A stretch of DNA of 64,000 nt from Heligmosomoides polygyrus polygyrus (GCA_947396885.1 OX377205.1:60298969-60362968); one strand, 5' to 3'; positions 21,987 through 36,000 are shown, counted from the first letter of the stretch. A program made the numbers and translations. Notes: generated by a model not told the origin, from the sequence alone.

Positions 21987-24458
21987 CAGGGATGGGCGGA
22001 AATTTTTGAAATTTTCCCAGACAACAGAAAAGAGAAAATCACGTTCGTCAGAAAACAGAAAAGCCAAAAACGCCAGAAAATCAGAAAACAGAAAATTTCG
22101 AAATTATCATCCGAGCCATTTATATTCTATCCAAAGATGCATTTTTCCAATAACAACTGCTTTCGCACGACTAGAAATGTTGCCACAGACAGCCTTATTT
22201 GCTTGGCTGCTAGCGTTTATATCATACAAATTCGCATTACTTTTAAATTCACTAAATTAATAAATTAGTGAGATTCTAAGCGATATTACTTGAAGTATGC
22301 AACATTACTTACCAGCACCCCATTACAGTGATGGCCCCAATTGTTACATTAATGACCGCAATACTAAGGAAGATCTTACTTATCACATACGGGTTGAAAT
22401 AGATGGTTCAAGGATAAAAGTAGAGGTCCATAATTTAGATATGATTGCATATAAAACGATCCGGAATATTAATTGTCCCACAAACGAGAAACTGGCCTTT
22501 AAGAGTTGTGAGAGGTTCAATCGCCGCTGACCGCATGTTTCAACTCATTTCTCCCCTCTGTCTGGGTATAGAGAGACACTCGCGAAATAATCTAATGGGC
22601 AGAAGGTTGTAGAATATTATTTGTTGCATCAGTGCTTCTATTCCTATTTCTCACTTTTGTAATTTTCGGAACAAATGGCCTCGCCTTGCTAAAAAATCTC
22701 TAGAGCAACAATCCAATGTCCCTTAAGAAAACGCAGGTTCAACAAGATCCATGCAGACCAACAATGTTCCACACTCGCCGTTATTGTTCATAGGGCAACA
22801 CAAGATTCTGGCTGATAAACCCAGTAGAACTGTAAAAACAAACTTTAGGTGAAAGTGCTTTCTTGAATGTGTCGATGCGGACGCCAAGGAACGGAGAAAG
22901 TATATCCTTTCTCTATCACCTAGGATGGCGCCCTTTCAGTGGTTTTCTGATGTTTTTTCCATAGCTCCTCTCTCCTACAGATTGCGATCTTCATCAACGT
23001 CTGCCACTCATACATGACCAGCTCTTTTTGCAAAACTCTGATCCTGAGAAAAAATGTTTGTTTCTTGTTTGTTTCTGAACAGTTTTGTTCGTGCGCAGAA
23101 GGTCAACATAAGCCGAGAGCAACGCAGTTGTAAAAATGGATAGGAAGAAGCGAGCGGATTTGGGAGCATTCAGAAGCGCTCAAAAAATAGTGATAATGAG
23201 GAACGTTACGCTCTGTGCCTGTTACACTCCATCGTCCATGCTGCACTAATGTCCGGCTAAAGACCCTAGACACTACGAAAGCAGGATTGACTTTAGATGA
23301 AAACTGCGCATCGAGGAATCGAGAGCACGATGCTTGGAATAGCAGACTCACGCATATCATAGGGCATCAAGCCCCACTGAGGTTCGAAAATCAGATACAT
23401 TGTCGCTACGCTAAGTCGAAAGAGCGATATAGCGCTCTTCATGTCGAACGACGAAATGAGCTATTCTGGCACGGGGTAGGGACGAATAGAGAAGTTGCTG
23501 GCGGCCGCTCAGAATCCAATCAGGGATGACTGAGCGAACACGCAGTATAATAATCGGAATCAGCCTTTTTCATGGAGCAACTTCATTTTAACTGACAGTC
23601 ACATGTGGTGGCCTCATATTGTATGACGAGAAAGAATGGCGGTGGGTAGAACAACTTATTCCCTTCAGGTTTGAAAACTGAAAGCTGTGTAGAATTTAGG
23701 TTTAACGATAGCTTCGTGCAGAACGTTCAGCACAGCTGCGCATGAAAATCACGGAAATCCTCCCAACTCTCTCTTTGTTCTCTTCTTACCACCTCAATAT
23801 GCTCTTGCGAATGGTCTCTGATTCCTTCTCTTTCCAAAGAAACGAATATGATATTAATGAAGCATAGGTATGGGGGTTTACGAAGGGCTCTAGGTCGACG
23901 TATATGGTGCCTACATACGTCTCAAAACTTTTGAAACATTTTCAGTTTAAAAACACCCTTCGGTGTTGGGAATTCTTCCGAGTACTTATTAATTAAAAGT
24001 AACTTAAACACCAGCTTTGTAGACTTAACACAAAGTTTTGAACGAAGCCTTAGATAGCCTACACTACTGATGAAATTGGAAAGAGAAAGAAAGCAAATAG
24101 TCATGAAATATGGTATGAAGGAACTCCGTGTCAGTAGACTTCACACCATCAATAAAACAAACGAAGCAGTATACTCGATGAGTGCATGGCGCAATCTCTA
24201 CTTCTGCACACCTACAACGCTATTTTTCTTGCAATTCTTGTCATTTTAAATACTTTATAGACATTATTATGTCATGGAGTTAATGATTTTGTGATGTTCT
24301 TTGAATAGCGTTATTGGATTGCTACGACAAAATTTTATACGCAGCTTTATTTTCTATTTTCCGGCCAATTTTTGGCCATTTTCCCAGAAAACAGAAAACA
24401 GAAAAAATTTGCCTAAAATGGCCAGAAAATCAGAAAACAGAAATTCCGCCCATCCCTG
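21987..24458. mobile_element. hAT-like element, 2.47 kb, perfect TIR and TSD
   Basis: The ends are CAGGGATGGGCGGAA and TTCCGCCCATCCCTG, a perfect 15-bp inverted repeat. Flanks are the perfect 8-bp duplication ACGGAGAC (21979-21986 and 24459-24466). Subterminal zones on both sides are dense in CAGAAAACAGAAAA-type repeats (22020-22100 and 24370-24445). Internal frames (for example 23215-23529) show no transposase motif I recognise, so it is probably nonautonomous. Confidence 0.85.
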
Positions 24459-24466
24459 ACGGAGAC

Positions 24467-27400
24467 CCATGGCCCCGAGGCATGCAAACAACGGCCCCTG
24501 GAGGCAACTGTAGATGAATGAAATCTATTTCACCATCTACGTAGAGAATTCAATCAGATCAGAATCACCCTCCGGAGGGTGTGGACACGTTGAAGATCCG
24601 CATTCCTTGAGTTGGTAATAAGCAGCGGAACGAGAACAACTGTATCATATCGCGGAGGCGGTGCGAGGGATAGTTCTACAGAATATTTCCTTTCCTGTCT
24701 CGCTCCCGCGCATGCAGTATCTATTCCAGCGAGTCGGATGTTGATGATAAAGGTCCTAATCCATTTAGTTGGGTCTTCTCTGGATGACCTTTTTCTTGTG
24801 AAACGGTTTGAGAATCGAGGTGCCACGTGGTGTTACTTGAAACTCCTTTTCTGAGGCTATGAATTAGAACAGCAAAAGATCATGCGCGCCGCGCTCTGAC
24901 TGTCACAGACGGAAGACGAGTTCGAGCACCTCGTACCGCATTCCCGGCTCCTTCAGAAGCTGTCCGCGAGTGTGTATGTGCGAGACTCCGCCGGCGTCGG
25001 GGGAACTCGTTAGTGCCGTCGCGGTGACGCGCACACCTCGAAAACAGAAACATCAACATGTACGCGGCGTGGCGCAGCGCTGGAAAACAGTTTCGTTGAA
25101 ACTTTCCGCCCCCTGAGCTACGCGCGCCTCGAACGGGTTACGGCACAGGTTCTGCGAATTGTATCGGGAACGTGGTCGTTACCGTACGTCACATCGTTGT
25201 TTACTGTTACCGAACGGGGACGCCAACGGTAAGCGTACTTAAAGCGATCTCAGACTGCTTCTGGAACATTCCTCAGACGTGCTTCCTCTCGCGACAATAC
25301 CCTGAACGAAGATAAATCATTGCCTGTATAATGAACGCTTGACGCCTCTTTGTTTCTTGTCTATTTGCAAAACGACCGCCTATGACATTGTTTTCAGGAA
25401 GCACCGCTTCTGGCCTGTTCTTCGAACCAGTTCTGGATTCTCTTCGCGTTTAAGTGTACCACTCCTTCACCTTATTGTTAGTGAAATCGTACTAAACTTG
25501 TCTGCGAAGGAAAGGCGCTGGCTTGCCCATGATTGTCCGACTTCGGCCCTTCAGTAAATCTTGGTACGGAATAGTGACTTTGTAGAATGAGTTTCGTGAA
25601 TCGCGCTGAATCCTGCTGGCCAAGCACACACACTCGAATTGCTTCCCTTAGATTTTGTAGATATGGGATGCTTCTCATCATCATCATTTCCATTAGTGCT
25701 TGTCACGTTTGGTGGCAGGGTCCGCTCTTCTGGTGTGTGACGCCAACGCTCCCGATGCGATGCTTCTCTAATGCGGAACAATCAACTGCGATTAAAATGC
25801 AGTCGGAGCACCTGCAATTAGAGACAAAGATCGGCGATAATAAATCCATTTGTGGGATGCGACACTCACTCTACTTCTACTGATGTCATGGAGGCAGCTT
25901 GAGCGTGTATTTGGCCCACACATGTACTGACTTACGATGGTCAATTAATAAACATCTAGGGTTTTATTCTTCACGGGTTGGTCGTGTGTTAAACACCTCG
26001 GGCGTGAAAGAGTGGGGTGCCCAGAGTGGGACCTGAATCAGTAATCGATTCGATGTGCAGGCCACAGCCGGCCTGCGCTTTAGGCTATTTCAGGTTTGAG
26101 TTGTATACATTGTTAAAGGAATATCAGACATGATGGTGCATTCATTGGATGCGAAGCACTGTCAGGAGAAGCCGTTACCCGTCAACCATAAATCGGATTC
26201 TTCTGCGCCACTGCACCAAAATAGCGATTCATTGTTTCCGAATCTTAGGGCGCAAAACGCGGTGCTGAGAGCAAGTGCGCTGTTCCTCCTGCGTAATAAA
26301 GGCTTGCTTCAATCTTTTCAATAAGAGGGACACCTGTCTCGATGATCAGTCAACCTTTAGTAGACCATTGCTAATAGACTAGGAGCCATGGAAGACCCGA
26401 GTAGTCCAGCTGCAAAAGTGGCTCCAAAATGTAACTTCAGAAGCTCGGCCGCTCCCGACGGTCGGTCATTCGATACTTTCGCTTTCTGCTAAAGAGCAAT
26501 AAAAGCTGTTGCGAAGTGCCATACGATATGATGTCGGCAAGCCTTACGTCGTTCACCTCTCGGATACTGCTCGAAAACCGCTCTGATGAGCGCTTCAGGC
26601 GAGCGAATCATGATAAAGACGGGATCTCTTTCTCAAACGCTGAAACACAGGCAGGACCATGGAGCCGGTACAGGTAACCGAACCGGATACGTTCTCCAGG
26701 AATCTAGCAAGAAGAAGTTGGACATTCGGCGGCCCTCCCTTAGTACGTGTTACCACCAGCACGTCACCTAGTTCCCGTGCAGCTAGTCATCTGACCGATC
26801 ATCAAAAAGTGCAGCCGGCACTTCCGAGACTCATTAGACGCTGTTCTGACCCACGATTTATGACGGCGTTACGTCAGCACGGCATCGTCGCCAACTGCGC
26901 TCCGCCACATAGCACATGCACTGAGCGCAATAGGAGTTTCTGCTTGGCCGCCCTTTTTTCACCGCTTCTAAACCTTCGGGTGACGGGGTGACGCTCGTGG
27001 TTAGGGCCTCGAATGCGGACCTCATCGAAGGGTGCCAGTGAGAATCTGACGCGATTCTTCAGCGGATTAGCGTCACACGATCGACGCTGCACTTCCACGA
27101 GTTCCTTATGCGATGCCACAATGGGCTTTCATGGCCGTCCACGAACGCTATTAGAAACCGCCACCCTGCAGGCGAAACTCGTCCCAGTCGGCGCAGCACC
27201 TTATCTTATCGCCGGCTGCTCGAAATTGTCTTATTTTCTTCTGCTCCATCGCATGCTCCCCGAAAATTTTCAACGACTTTTATCAACATTTAAAATAAAT
27301 TCAAATCCCGTAAGTAGTCCCACCAATTCGCTCGTATTCCAAACTTCTCGCTTGTTCTTGACCCTCGAAACCGGAGTCGTTGGCGAAGCAGTTTCTCGCC

Positions 27401-30032
27401 GCTGCCGAGGGAGCCTGTTCATTCGATCGAAAAAGGCCGTTGTAGATTCAGCACTTTTTGTAAGTGGATTGCTTGTAGTTCTCAAGATGCCACAGTACTA
27501 TTGGTGCCTGTCGTTGGATTACTCACGGGCGCTGTTCACTTCTTCGCATAGGAGGACGAATAGATATGGAGGGCTCCAGATGCGCTTAAGAAGGTGTCGT
27601 TCCGCACTTTAGGTGTCACCCTTAAGTTCTTCTGCACTGAGCTGCACTTAGTACAGACTCCGATGCAAAAAGTGAAGCAACGCGCTGCTTGCACTACTAC
27701 AGGCCAAGCAATCCCAACCGGAGGTGGCAGTGTGTGGTCCTCACCCCAACCGGGGGCAGAATTTTGGAATCTTACGTCTTCCGAGCAACGGTTTCAGAAA
27801 ACCTGAGCGTGTCAGATGTTCTCGGATTCCGTGAGAATTCCCATTTCCCATGATTTTCACTCGCAGCAGATTTACTAACTTGCCTAGGAGCATACTGGAA
27901 TGTGCTGATCTCAATACCCTATGCGACCCATTTTTGCACACCTGGTTAGAAATACAAGCTCGAGTTTGTCCGTCTTTTCCCTATTACTAAATTACAGAAA
28001 AATTTCTGGAATTTGCAAAACCCTTTTAAACGCGTGTTCCTGAGATGTCAGAGCATGAAGGCATTCAGTGGATTTCAGGTGAAACAAGGTTTGAGAAGTT
28101 CTTTTGTTTATCGGGGTCGTGAGAAGTTTAGTAGAGTAGAGAGGATTTGGTGGGAAACGCCCTGCTAGAAAGCATCCACGGAGGTTTCGCGCCAACAGTA
28201 AGTGTGGCGCGGTCCTCTAATTGTTATCGCCAGTCCATGAAAAGTGCTTGCCCACCACACGTGACGGCGAGATGACTTCCTCATGCGCAATACCAGCATC
28301 CACCGCACACAATCAGGGTTGCTTTACGCTGTCACCTTCGAACTTCGCGAATTGAGCGGCTGTTGACTTCGCTAATAAAGTAAGGATCAAAGCGAAAGTA
28401 GAGATGATTCGGATTTTATTCGACAGAAGCATGGCACAGCAGGAATGCTGAGTGGAGCAGGAAAGGTCTCAGATTTTTTATACATGCATATACATATAGT
28501 TTCGAACTCAGTTACTAGCGGCATTTTCTCTTGCCCAAAGACGGTCCTAGACTTCTGAGTTGCTTGGAATCATGGTTGTGTATAGTACAGTAGTATACAT
28601 AAACTACATCAGCTTTCAGTCCGTTAATTGTGAATTTGCCGGAACGGATGCCTTTGAGCTCTCAGTGCATCCATCCCCCGTGCCAAGGTAGTCCAGTAGT
28701 TCCTTTTCATCTGGAGGTTTGTCTCTTAAACCTTGAAAACCTCGTTGACATCGATGATGAGTGACACTGTCGTCGCATTCAGATGGGTGAAGCAGTCAAC
28801 GAAGGCGCGTAGCGACGAGCCCAGCCAGTCCGCCACAAAATCGCGTATGCATTTGGCCTTCAAGAAAGCTTTTAACCACCGACGAAATCACAAAGTGCTC
28901 TGCACAAATATTCGTCTGCTCATCCCCGCTCTGCTTGTCGCATCTTGGTATGCTTAGCTCTGGGTGAGTATCTCTTCTCGCACACCTGTCATGCATGCGG
29001 TGGCCTGGTGCGTGTAGCACGTCTCAATGAACATATGAACAGCTCGGAGTTCGCATGATTCATGTTATTCCTATTTTTGTGAATTGCTTCTTCTGCAAAA
29101 ACGGGATGTCATTTTTTAATGTTTTAGAGTTTCCGATTCCACATTATGGCCTTGACACTTATACATTTTGCACGCTTTTTTAAGTTTATTAGGCTGAACA
29201 GAAAATTTTTGCCGCTTTAGACCCTTTGTTCAAATAGAATTGACTGCTATTAAGAGAACGAAAAAAAATTAATTGTTGCAGCTGCTGTAGCGGCCCACAA
29301 AATCCAACGTCATGCATCTATGAAAAGCCTTTGATAAAAGTTGGATCTCCGCTTCAGAAACAGTTGGAGGTCCGAACAAAGACGATTTCAAGGCACTAAG
29401 TTCTGTAGATTATGCGTATTTTAAGTGTTTCTGCATCCCTAAATTTTGAAGTTTCATCACGGCCAACTTCAGAGCTCGTCTTAAATGGCGTTACCGTACA
29501 AAAGTGCAAGAAGTTCCGCATCGAGCAATGAATGACATTCTTGAAACGGGTTCTCTTGCTTTGTCTCAGATTCTCACGTGCGGACTGCAGTAGGTTTCCG
29601 ATAGTTAGCCCACACAAGCAGTAAGACATTGAGCGGCAAATGTGACTGCTCGCGAGCGGCGGACACTCGTAGAAGTTTTACGAGGGTCAAAGAGGCTGTA
29701 CAGTTGCAGAGCTACAAGCGAACTGTTTTCGCCACCACGCTGTATCGTACTTTGCAACGCGCAACCGTTTCTAAGAAGCGCTCGTGTTTCCTGAATCCAC
29801 GCTTGAGCAGTGTATGCTCGATTTCTGGGTCTGTTGAACGGCTCGTGCTTAGGAGTCACCCATCATTTCCTTATGCTCCGTATGGAGCATAGCTTTATCC
29901 TATTCACCGTTTCATGTGCCAGCCATGTCTGTGAAACCCCTGTGAAGTTTCATTTACCGCTGCCTTTTCTGCAGGTGTCCGTGGAATGTTGCGTTGCCGT
30001 TATGAATTCTCTTCTCATTACCCAATACGAAG
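24467..30032. other. Region upstream of the secreted-protein gene; no gene established
   Basis: Mixed sequence with no recognised domain. 24880-25290 is GC- and CpG-rich compared with its surroundings and could be regulatory. A 199-codon plus frame (27013-27612) and shorter frames show no motif I recognise. Exons of an unknown gene could be hidden here, but no splice-consistent chain could be built. Confidence 0.35.
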
Positions 30033-30044
30033 TTCATCTTTCAG
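30033..30044 (+). promoter_or_regulatory. Probable trans-splice acceptor abutting the start codon
   Basis: The sequence TTCATCTTTCAG lies directly against ATG at 30045. Nematode messages commonly receive a spliced leader at such a TTTCAG placed at or just before the initiator codon. No upstream exon is needed for the frame. The call is inferred from the motif and its position. Confidence 0.6.
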
Positions 30045-33000
30045 ATGATCCCGCTTATACTGATCGCTTTTCTGGCATGGCCAGCAAGCTGTCAGCAGGA
30101 TCAGGATGAGCCCGACATCCTCTCGGCGCACGGCGGTGTGTTCCGAGCTCTCGACTGGACGAACGAGGAACTCGCCGAGATCTCCGCACTGCACACCACT
30201 GCCTCTCACCACAAACTCATGCAGTTAGTTGCGGTGAGTGCGATTCGAACAAGCCTTACATGTGGAACAGCCTTTGATATCCCTCCGGGATGTGTTCAAA
30301 GAAAAGCGACGGAGAAGAAAGCGATTAGAAGAGGAAAACCACTATTAAGGCGTGTAGCATAAGAGTGACTTATTTACGTACCCGTGGAGCATCTATTATA
30401 GTATCGGGGTAGCATGGTTCGGTCTACGATGGCAGCTCTTTTGGCCCAAATATCGTAGGCTGTGTATTTCAGAAATGTACAGTACCGGACATGCCGCTGC
30501 GTCCAACAAGCACAAGCGGCGCCAAAGATGAGAAGCGGCGCAAAAGGGCGCCGGAGAGCGCTGCTTTCCGCTCGCCACGTTTCGCGTATGAGAAAAGTCG
30601 CGTTAGGGCGAGACGTCCCCAAATTCTGGTCGTTAGGCTGATGGAAGGAGCCTACCCATGCGCTTGCACGAGCACGGCTTACTGTTTGGAGCTAACTGGC
30701 ACGGCGTGCTGTGAACAATGCATATAGGCCCGACAGGATCAATCGAGTGGGCGCGACAACCTATAGAGCGAGCGACAGCTTATACAGTACCGGACGCGTC
30801 TTTTGAATAGAGGCCGAAAAAACCGCACTTTTGCGGTTTTTGCGTCTTTTTGCTATAACTCGCCCATATGTCATCCATTTGAAAAACCAAGGGTAGATCT
30901 GAGCTCAGGAGATCGAGCTCTATCGTTTGGTATATACACTTCATGTGAAAGATCAAAAATGGCCAAAATTGAAAACTTGCGCTCCATTGAGAAGGCCGGC
31001 CGCGGACGAGTTGTCGGCCGCAAGGCGTCGAAAACCGTTACGTGCCCACAATTCCTCTAATTTGAGGTGTTTTAAGAAACGGATGGTACCGTTCGATTCG
31101 CCTCTTCGAGATCTACACAATCATGTATACAGCTTCGCCAAACCACCGCATTTTCGCAGTGGATGGTCAAAAATGACTGGAGCAGACTGTTTGCTATTGG
31201 GGAAGCTTATATTCCAGGACTTGCATGTTCTCGGAGCATCTGAAGCATGGCGTAATGTGTTTTGTCATACCAGGAGTCCTCTGAGAGTGCGCCGTGCACA
31301 ATGCATATAGGATCGAACCTATCAATCGAGGGGGAGGGGACAGTTTGTAGAGTGAGCATTTAGAGAGTTTTATGAGAAATTCTCAGCCGCCCTACTCAGA
31401 AATTGCTGTACTCTGTTCCGGCGAGACTTTGGAGTGGGCTGTGCACAATGTATATAGGATCGAACCTATCAATCGACTGGGCGCGACAGCTCGTAGAGTG
31501 GGCGTTTGGAGAGTTTTTATCAGAAATTCGCAGCCGCCCTACTCAGGATTTGCTGTACTCTGTCCGGCGAGATTAAGGAGTGCGCCGGGAGCAATGCATA
31601 TAGGAACCTATCAATCGAGTGGGGCAACCACTCGCAGATTGCACGCGCGGGCGTTTTCAGAGCGCAGTAACTCTGTCAAATTCGAATCGTTTCGGCTGCA
31701 AGTCCTGGGTCTTGTAGTCAGTGAAGCGGCCTAGTAGTACGCTAAAGTAGAGCGGGGTAGCTTAAAAAGCGGCAATGTTACAGGGGTGCAAATATGAAGG
31801 TGAGGCTTGTGTGACGTATTTTTTTCCGATTTCGGTGGACCACTGCGGGAAGACGCGGCAAGCTAACAGCCTCAAAACGCGTAGGCGAACAGGCTGTTAA
31901 AAGTACTTTGCGATTGCATGCTCAGAACTCCTCAGCTGCGTATACTGCCTTATCACTATCTGCCATTTTAGAGCGGTGGACGGCAGCAGTGAAGCTTCTT
32001 CCGCCCTTACTCGCCCATGTTCGAGCTTTCGAGCCCCAGCAATGGTACCACTCTGTTCACCATGAAAAGCGCTATCGAATGGTATCAGTTTTGACCGACT
32101 TCGGGAACATCGATTTTTGACGGTTTCCCATTGAGGATGAGGCCGCTCAAGACCGCGACCCGCACCAGACGGACGATGAAGTCGTCGAAAATCGATATCT
32201 TCAAATTGTGTCATGCTTGATAGCATTCGATAGAGTTTCTCATGCTGAATTGAACGGTGTTATTAGGAGCGGACAGAACTGTAATCTGGCGAGTAAGAGC
32301 GAGGAGAACATCGACCGTTATTGTGCTAAATTGCACGCGCGGGCGTGTTCGGAGCGCGATAACTCTGTCAGCTTCAAATCTTTCTGGGTGTTACGTGCGG
32401 ATTCCGTAGGCAGTAATATGGCCTTGTAGAGTGCAAAAGCACAGCAAATTATCTTACGAATTGGCAAGGTTACCGCGGTGCGAAAATGCAGGTTGGGCAT
32501 GTGTGACACGACTTTTTCAGATTTCGGTCGACCGCTGCGGGTACACGAGGCAAGCTAACGGCATACAAACTCGTGGACGAGCAAAAGCGAAGGCACTTCA
32601 CGAAGATCTGCTCCTAACTCTCCAGCTGCCTAAACTGCCTTATCCCCATCTGCCATTTTAGAGCGGCGGACGGCAGCGGTGAAGCTTCTCCCGCCCTTAC
32701 TCACCCACGTTCGAGCATTCGAGCCCCAGCAAGGGTACCATTCTGTTCAGCTCGAAAAACCCTATCGAACGGTATCAATTTCGACCAATTTTGAAAACAT
32801 CGATATTTTGACAGTTTCTCATCGAAGACGGCCGCGCCAGACGGACGGTGACGTCATCGAAAGTCGAAATCGGCGGAATTTTCAAAGACGGACGTCGAAT
32901 TCGTAACCAGCGCCCCAAATAACCCCTAGACGATTTTGGACGATGTTTGGACAAGAAAATTTGGCCAATTTCGAAATCGTCGACTTTCGATGACGTCATC

Positions 33001-36000
33001 GTCCGGACAGGCTCGGCGAAGAGCGCCCTCTTCCCCGAGGGAAACGGTGAAAAAATCAATTTTCCCGTAGTTCGCCGAGATTGATACCGTTCGATAGAGC
33101 TTTTCAAGCTGAGCAGAGCGGTGCCATCTGGAGCGTCAAAAACTCAAATTTGGGCGAGTAAGGGCGGAAGAAACTTCGCCGCTGCCCTCTGCATCTCCAA
33201 AACGGCAGCTGGGACTAATGCAGGTTAGGCAGATGAGAAGCTATGGACACTTCATCGTAAAGCAGCTTAACTGCGTTGATAGCCTACGCATTCGTAGGCC
33301 ATTAGGTGATCGCGCCTTCCCACAGTGGTCGACTGAAATCGGAAAAAAATCGTGTCACACAAGGTTTACCTGCATTTTCGCACCGCTGTAACTTTATGCA
33401 ACCATAAGCTACGTTGCTATGTTTCAGCACACTTCTTTATCATTCTACTGCTTACAAAATCCACAAGTCGTAGCCGGAAAAATTCAAATGTGACAGAGTT
33501 ATTGCGCTCAGAACACGCCCGTGCGTGCAATTTAGCACAACAACGGTCTATGTTCTCCGTGCTCTTACTCGCCCAGCTAACAGTTCTCGCGACTCATAAA
33601 CACCGTTCAACTCAGCACGAAAAGCTCTATGAAACGGTATCAAACTCGATCCATTTCGGAAATATCGACTTTCGATGACGTCACCGTCCGTCTGGCGCGG
33701 CGTCCTCCACGCGAAATTGTCAAAAAATCGATATCTTCGAAATTGGGCGACATTGACACCGTTCGATAGAGCTCATCGAGCTAAACAGAACGGTGTCATT
33801 GCGAGTGCCGAAAACTCAAAGACGGAAGGAGTAAGGGTGGAAGAAGGTTCACTGTTGCCATCCGCCGCTCTAAAACGGCAGCCGTAACTAAGGCAGGTTA
33901 TGCAGCTGGAGAGTTATGAGCGCTTCTTCTTAAAGTACCTTGAGGGATCTGTTAGCCTATGCATTTGTGTGCCGTCAGCTCATCGCCTCTTTCCGCAGTG
34001 ATCGACTCAAATCGAAAAAAAAGAGTTGTACAAGCCTGACCTGCATTTTCGCATCACCCTAACTTTGTCCATTCTTAGGCTTCATCGCTGTGCTTTGGCG
34101 AAGTGCTAGAGCTTTAACTGGCTGCAAAATCAAAATCCACAAGCTGCAGCCGAAAGGGTTCACACTTGACAGAGTTATCGCGCTCCAAACACGCACGCAC
34201 GTGCTTGTAGAGTGGGCGCGAAAGCTCACTCTACAAGCTTTTGCGCCCACTCGATTGATAGGTTCGTTTCTATATGCATTGTTCACGGCGCACTCCAGAA
34301 TGCAAGCTGGACAGTCCTAGAGCAATTCCTGTGTAGAAAGGCTAGGAATTTCTTTTAAAACTCCCCATACGCTCACTCTACAAGTTGTCGCTCGCTCTAT
34401 AGGTTGTCGCGCCCACTCGATTGATTCTGTCGGGCCTATATGCATTGTTCACAGCACGCCGTGTCGGCAGTTAGCCTCAAACAGTAGGCCATGCTCGTCC
34501 AAGCGCATGGGTAGGCTCCTTCCATCAGCCTAACGACCAGAAGTTGAGGACGCCGCGCCCTAACGCGACTTGCCTCAGACGCGGAGCGTGGCGAGCGGAA
34601 AGCGGCGCTCTCCGGCGCCCTTTTGCGCCGCTTGTGCTTGTTGGACGCGGCGGCATGTCCGGTACTGTAGGCATCCTCGACCACAAGTCATCGGTTGATG
34701 GCTTGAAACCCGTCTAGATTTAAAGAAAAAGGAAACACACTGGAAGCAATGAATTATGCAGAAGGAATTATGGAATTGCTATATGATCCCAAAAAGCCTT
34801 TTTCGTTTTCAGCAAAAACTGATGAACTCGGATATCAACGAGGAGGGCAGGCGACGGATTGAAAAGTTCATGCTGCAGAAGCGGCCGCCCAAGTTCCTCG
34901 AGAACTTCCTCAGCGCCGCGGATCGAAACTTTGTGAGTTTTCTTTCAGACCTTCACCACTGACTATCTCCTGCGACGTCGCCTTAACTGTAGCCATGCTT
35001 GACTCCCAGTGGACATCGCCATGGTTATCTGCTCGTTGCGTTGCAAACCTTTTCACGAGGTTGTTAACGGCTTTAAGGATAACGTCCTGGATCGCCTTCC
35101 TCAGAGCCTGCAAGGGTCAAATCAATCACAGGTTATCTCACCAAATATCGTGTCGATGGCACGAAATTCAATGTCGATCTTTTAAAGCATGGCCAATGGG
35201 GGGGGGGGGAGGGTAACCCAAATAAAGTGACTCACCGTAGCCCACTGAAGGACCAGCGAAAGCCCCAGAGGGTAGGTTAAAGAGCTGACAATTGAACATT
35301 TTTCAAATCAACCGGGACGGCACCCACATTAGGTTAAAACACGAAACTAAGGATGAGCTTGAGCTCGCGCGTTATGCACACGCATTCATCCTACCGACTG
35401 AACGTGGGCTCCAGGGAATAGATCTAGGATACCTCAGGGACTTTGCGTTTCTGAAGCTTCAGAATCTTCACCTTAATCTCCTCCCCTTCATGACAACAGG
35501 TCTTATGGTAGCCTAGGTCGGTCGATGGCTCATTCCAACGAAGCTATGAAAATTTGGCATTGAATTTTGTAAGGCGGTATTTATAACATTTTCACGTCAA
35601 GCTGGACATTTTTCAAATCAAATTTGATACTCCTGTGAGACCAGCTTGACGTTTCTGAAATCAACCTGAGCAACTTACAAATCTTACAGAACAGTTCTTA
35701 CAATCTCATTATCTTGCATTACAGGCAAAAACGAGGTTCTTCCTCACTGAAATACAGTACCGCGCAATTGCCGAAAAGAAAAAGCGGCTTTTTAAATAAC
35801 TTTTTTTTTAAAATCAAGCACTTGTGAAAAGAAACATATATTTGAGCTGAGCAGCCCGAGCTCTATCTTCTGACATGTAAATCAATGGAGTTGCATATAG
35901 GCCGGACATAACAATCGAGTAGACGCAACAGCCTGTAGAGTGAGCGTTAGGGGAGTTTTATTGGAAATTACCAGCCGCTCTACTCAGGAATTGCTTTAAG

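Larger units (their letters stand above)
30480..34667. mobile_element. Foldback element FB-1 in intron 1, TA-flanked, about 290-bp TIRs
   Basis: The ends are CAGTACCGGACATGCCGC and GCGGCATGTCCGGTACTG between TA dinucleotides (30478-30479, 34668-34669). The arms (about 30480-30780 and 34373-34667) stay clearly inverted over about 290 bp. Both can be read as an 80-codon frame sharing KRRKRAPESAAFRSPR, which may simply reflect GC-rich sequence. The inside is built of short tandem units (alpha) and long units (beta) in both orientations. A second internal start, TA-CAGTACCGGACGCG, occurs at 30785. TA target and CAGT ends suggest mobilisation by a Tc1/mariner-type transposase; no transposase is encoded. 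Confidence 0.8.

Noticed and set aside
26583..26606. Hammerhead ribozyme-like core (CTGATGAG ... CGAA)
   Set aside because: Stem II does not pair properly, the base after GAA is T rather than A, and no stems I and III could be drawn.
27013..27612. 199-codon plus frame, one of the longest without transposon homology
   Set aside because: No domain, no splice or poly(A) context, and low coding character. Kept only as part of the unexplained region.
30491..30727. Protein-coding gene in the FB-1 left arm (also 34436-34684)
   Set aside because: Both frames lie within inverted repeat arms with no start or splice context. Shared residues follow from the arms being copies.
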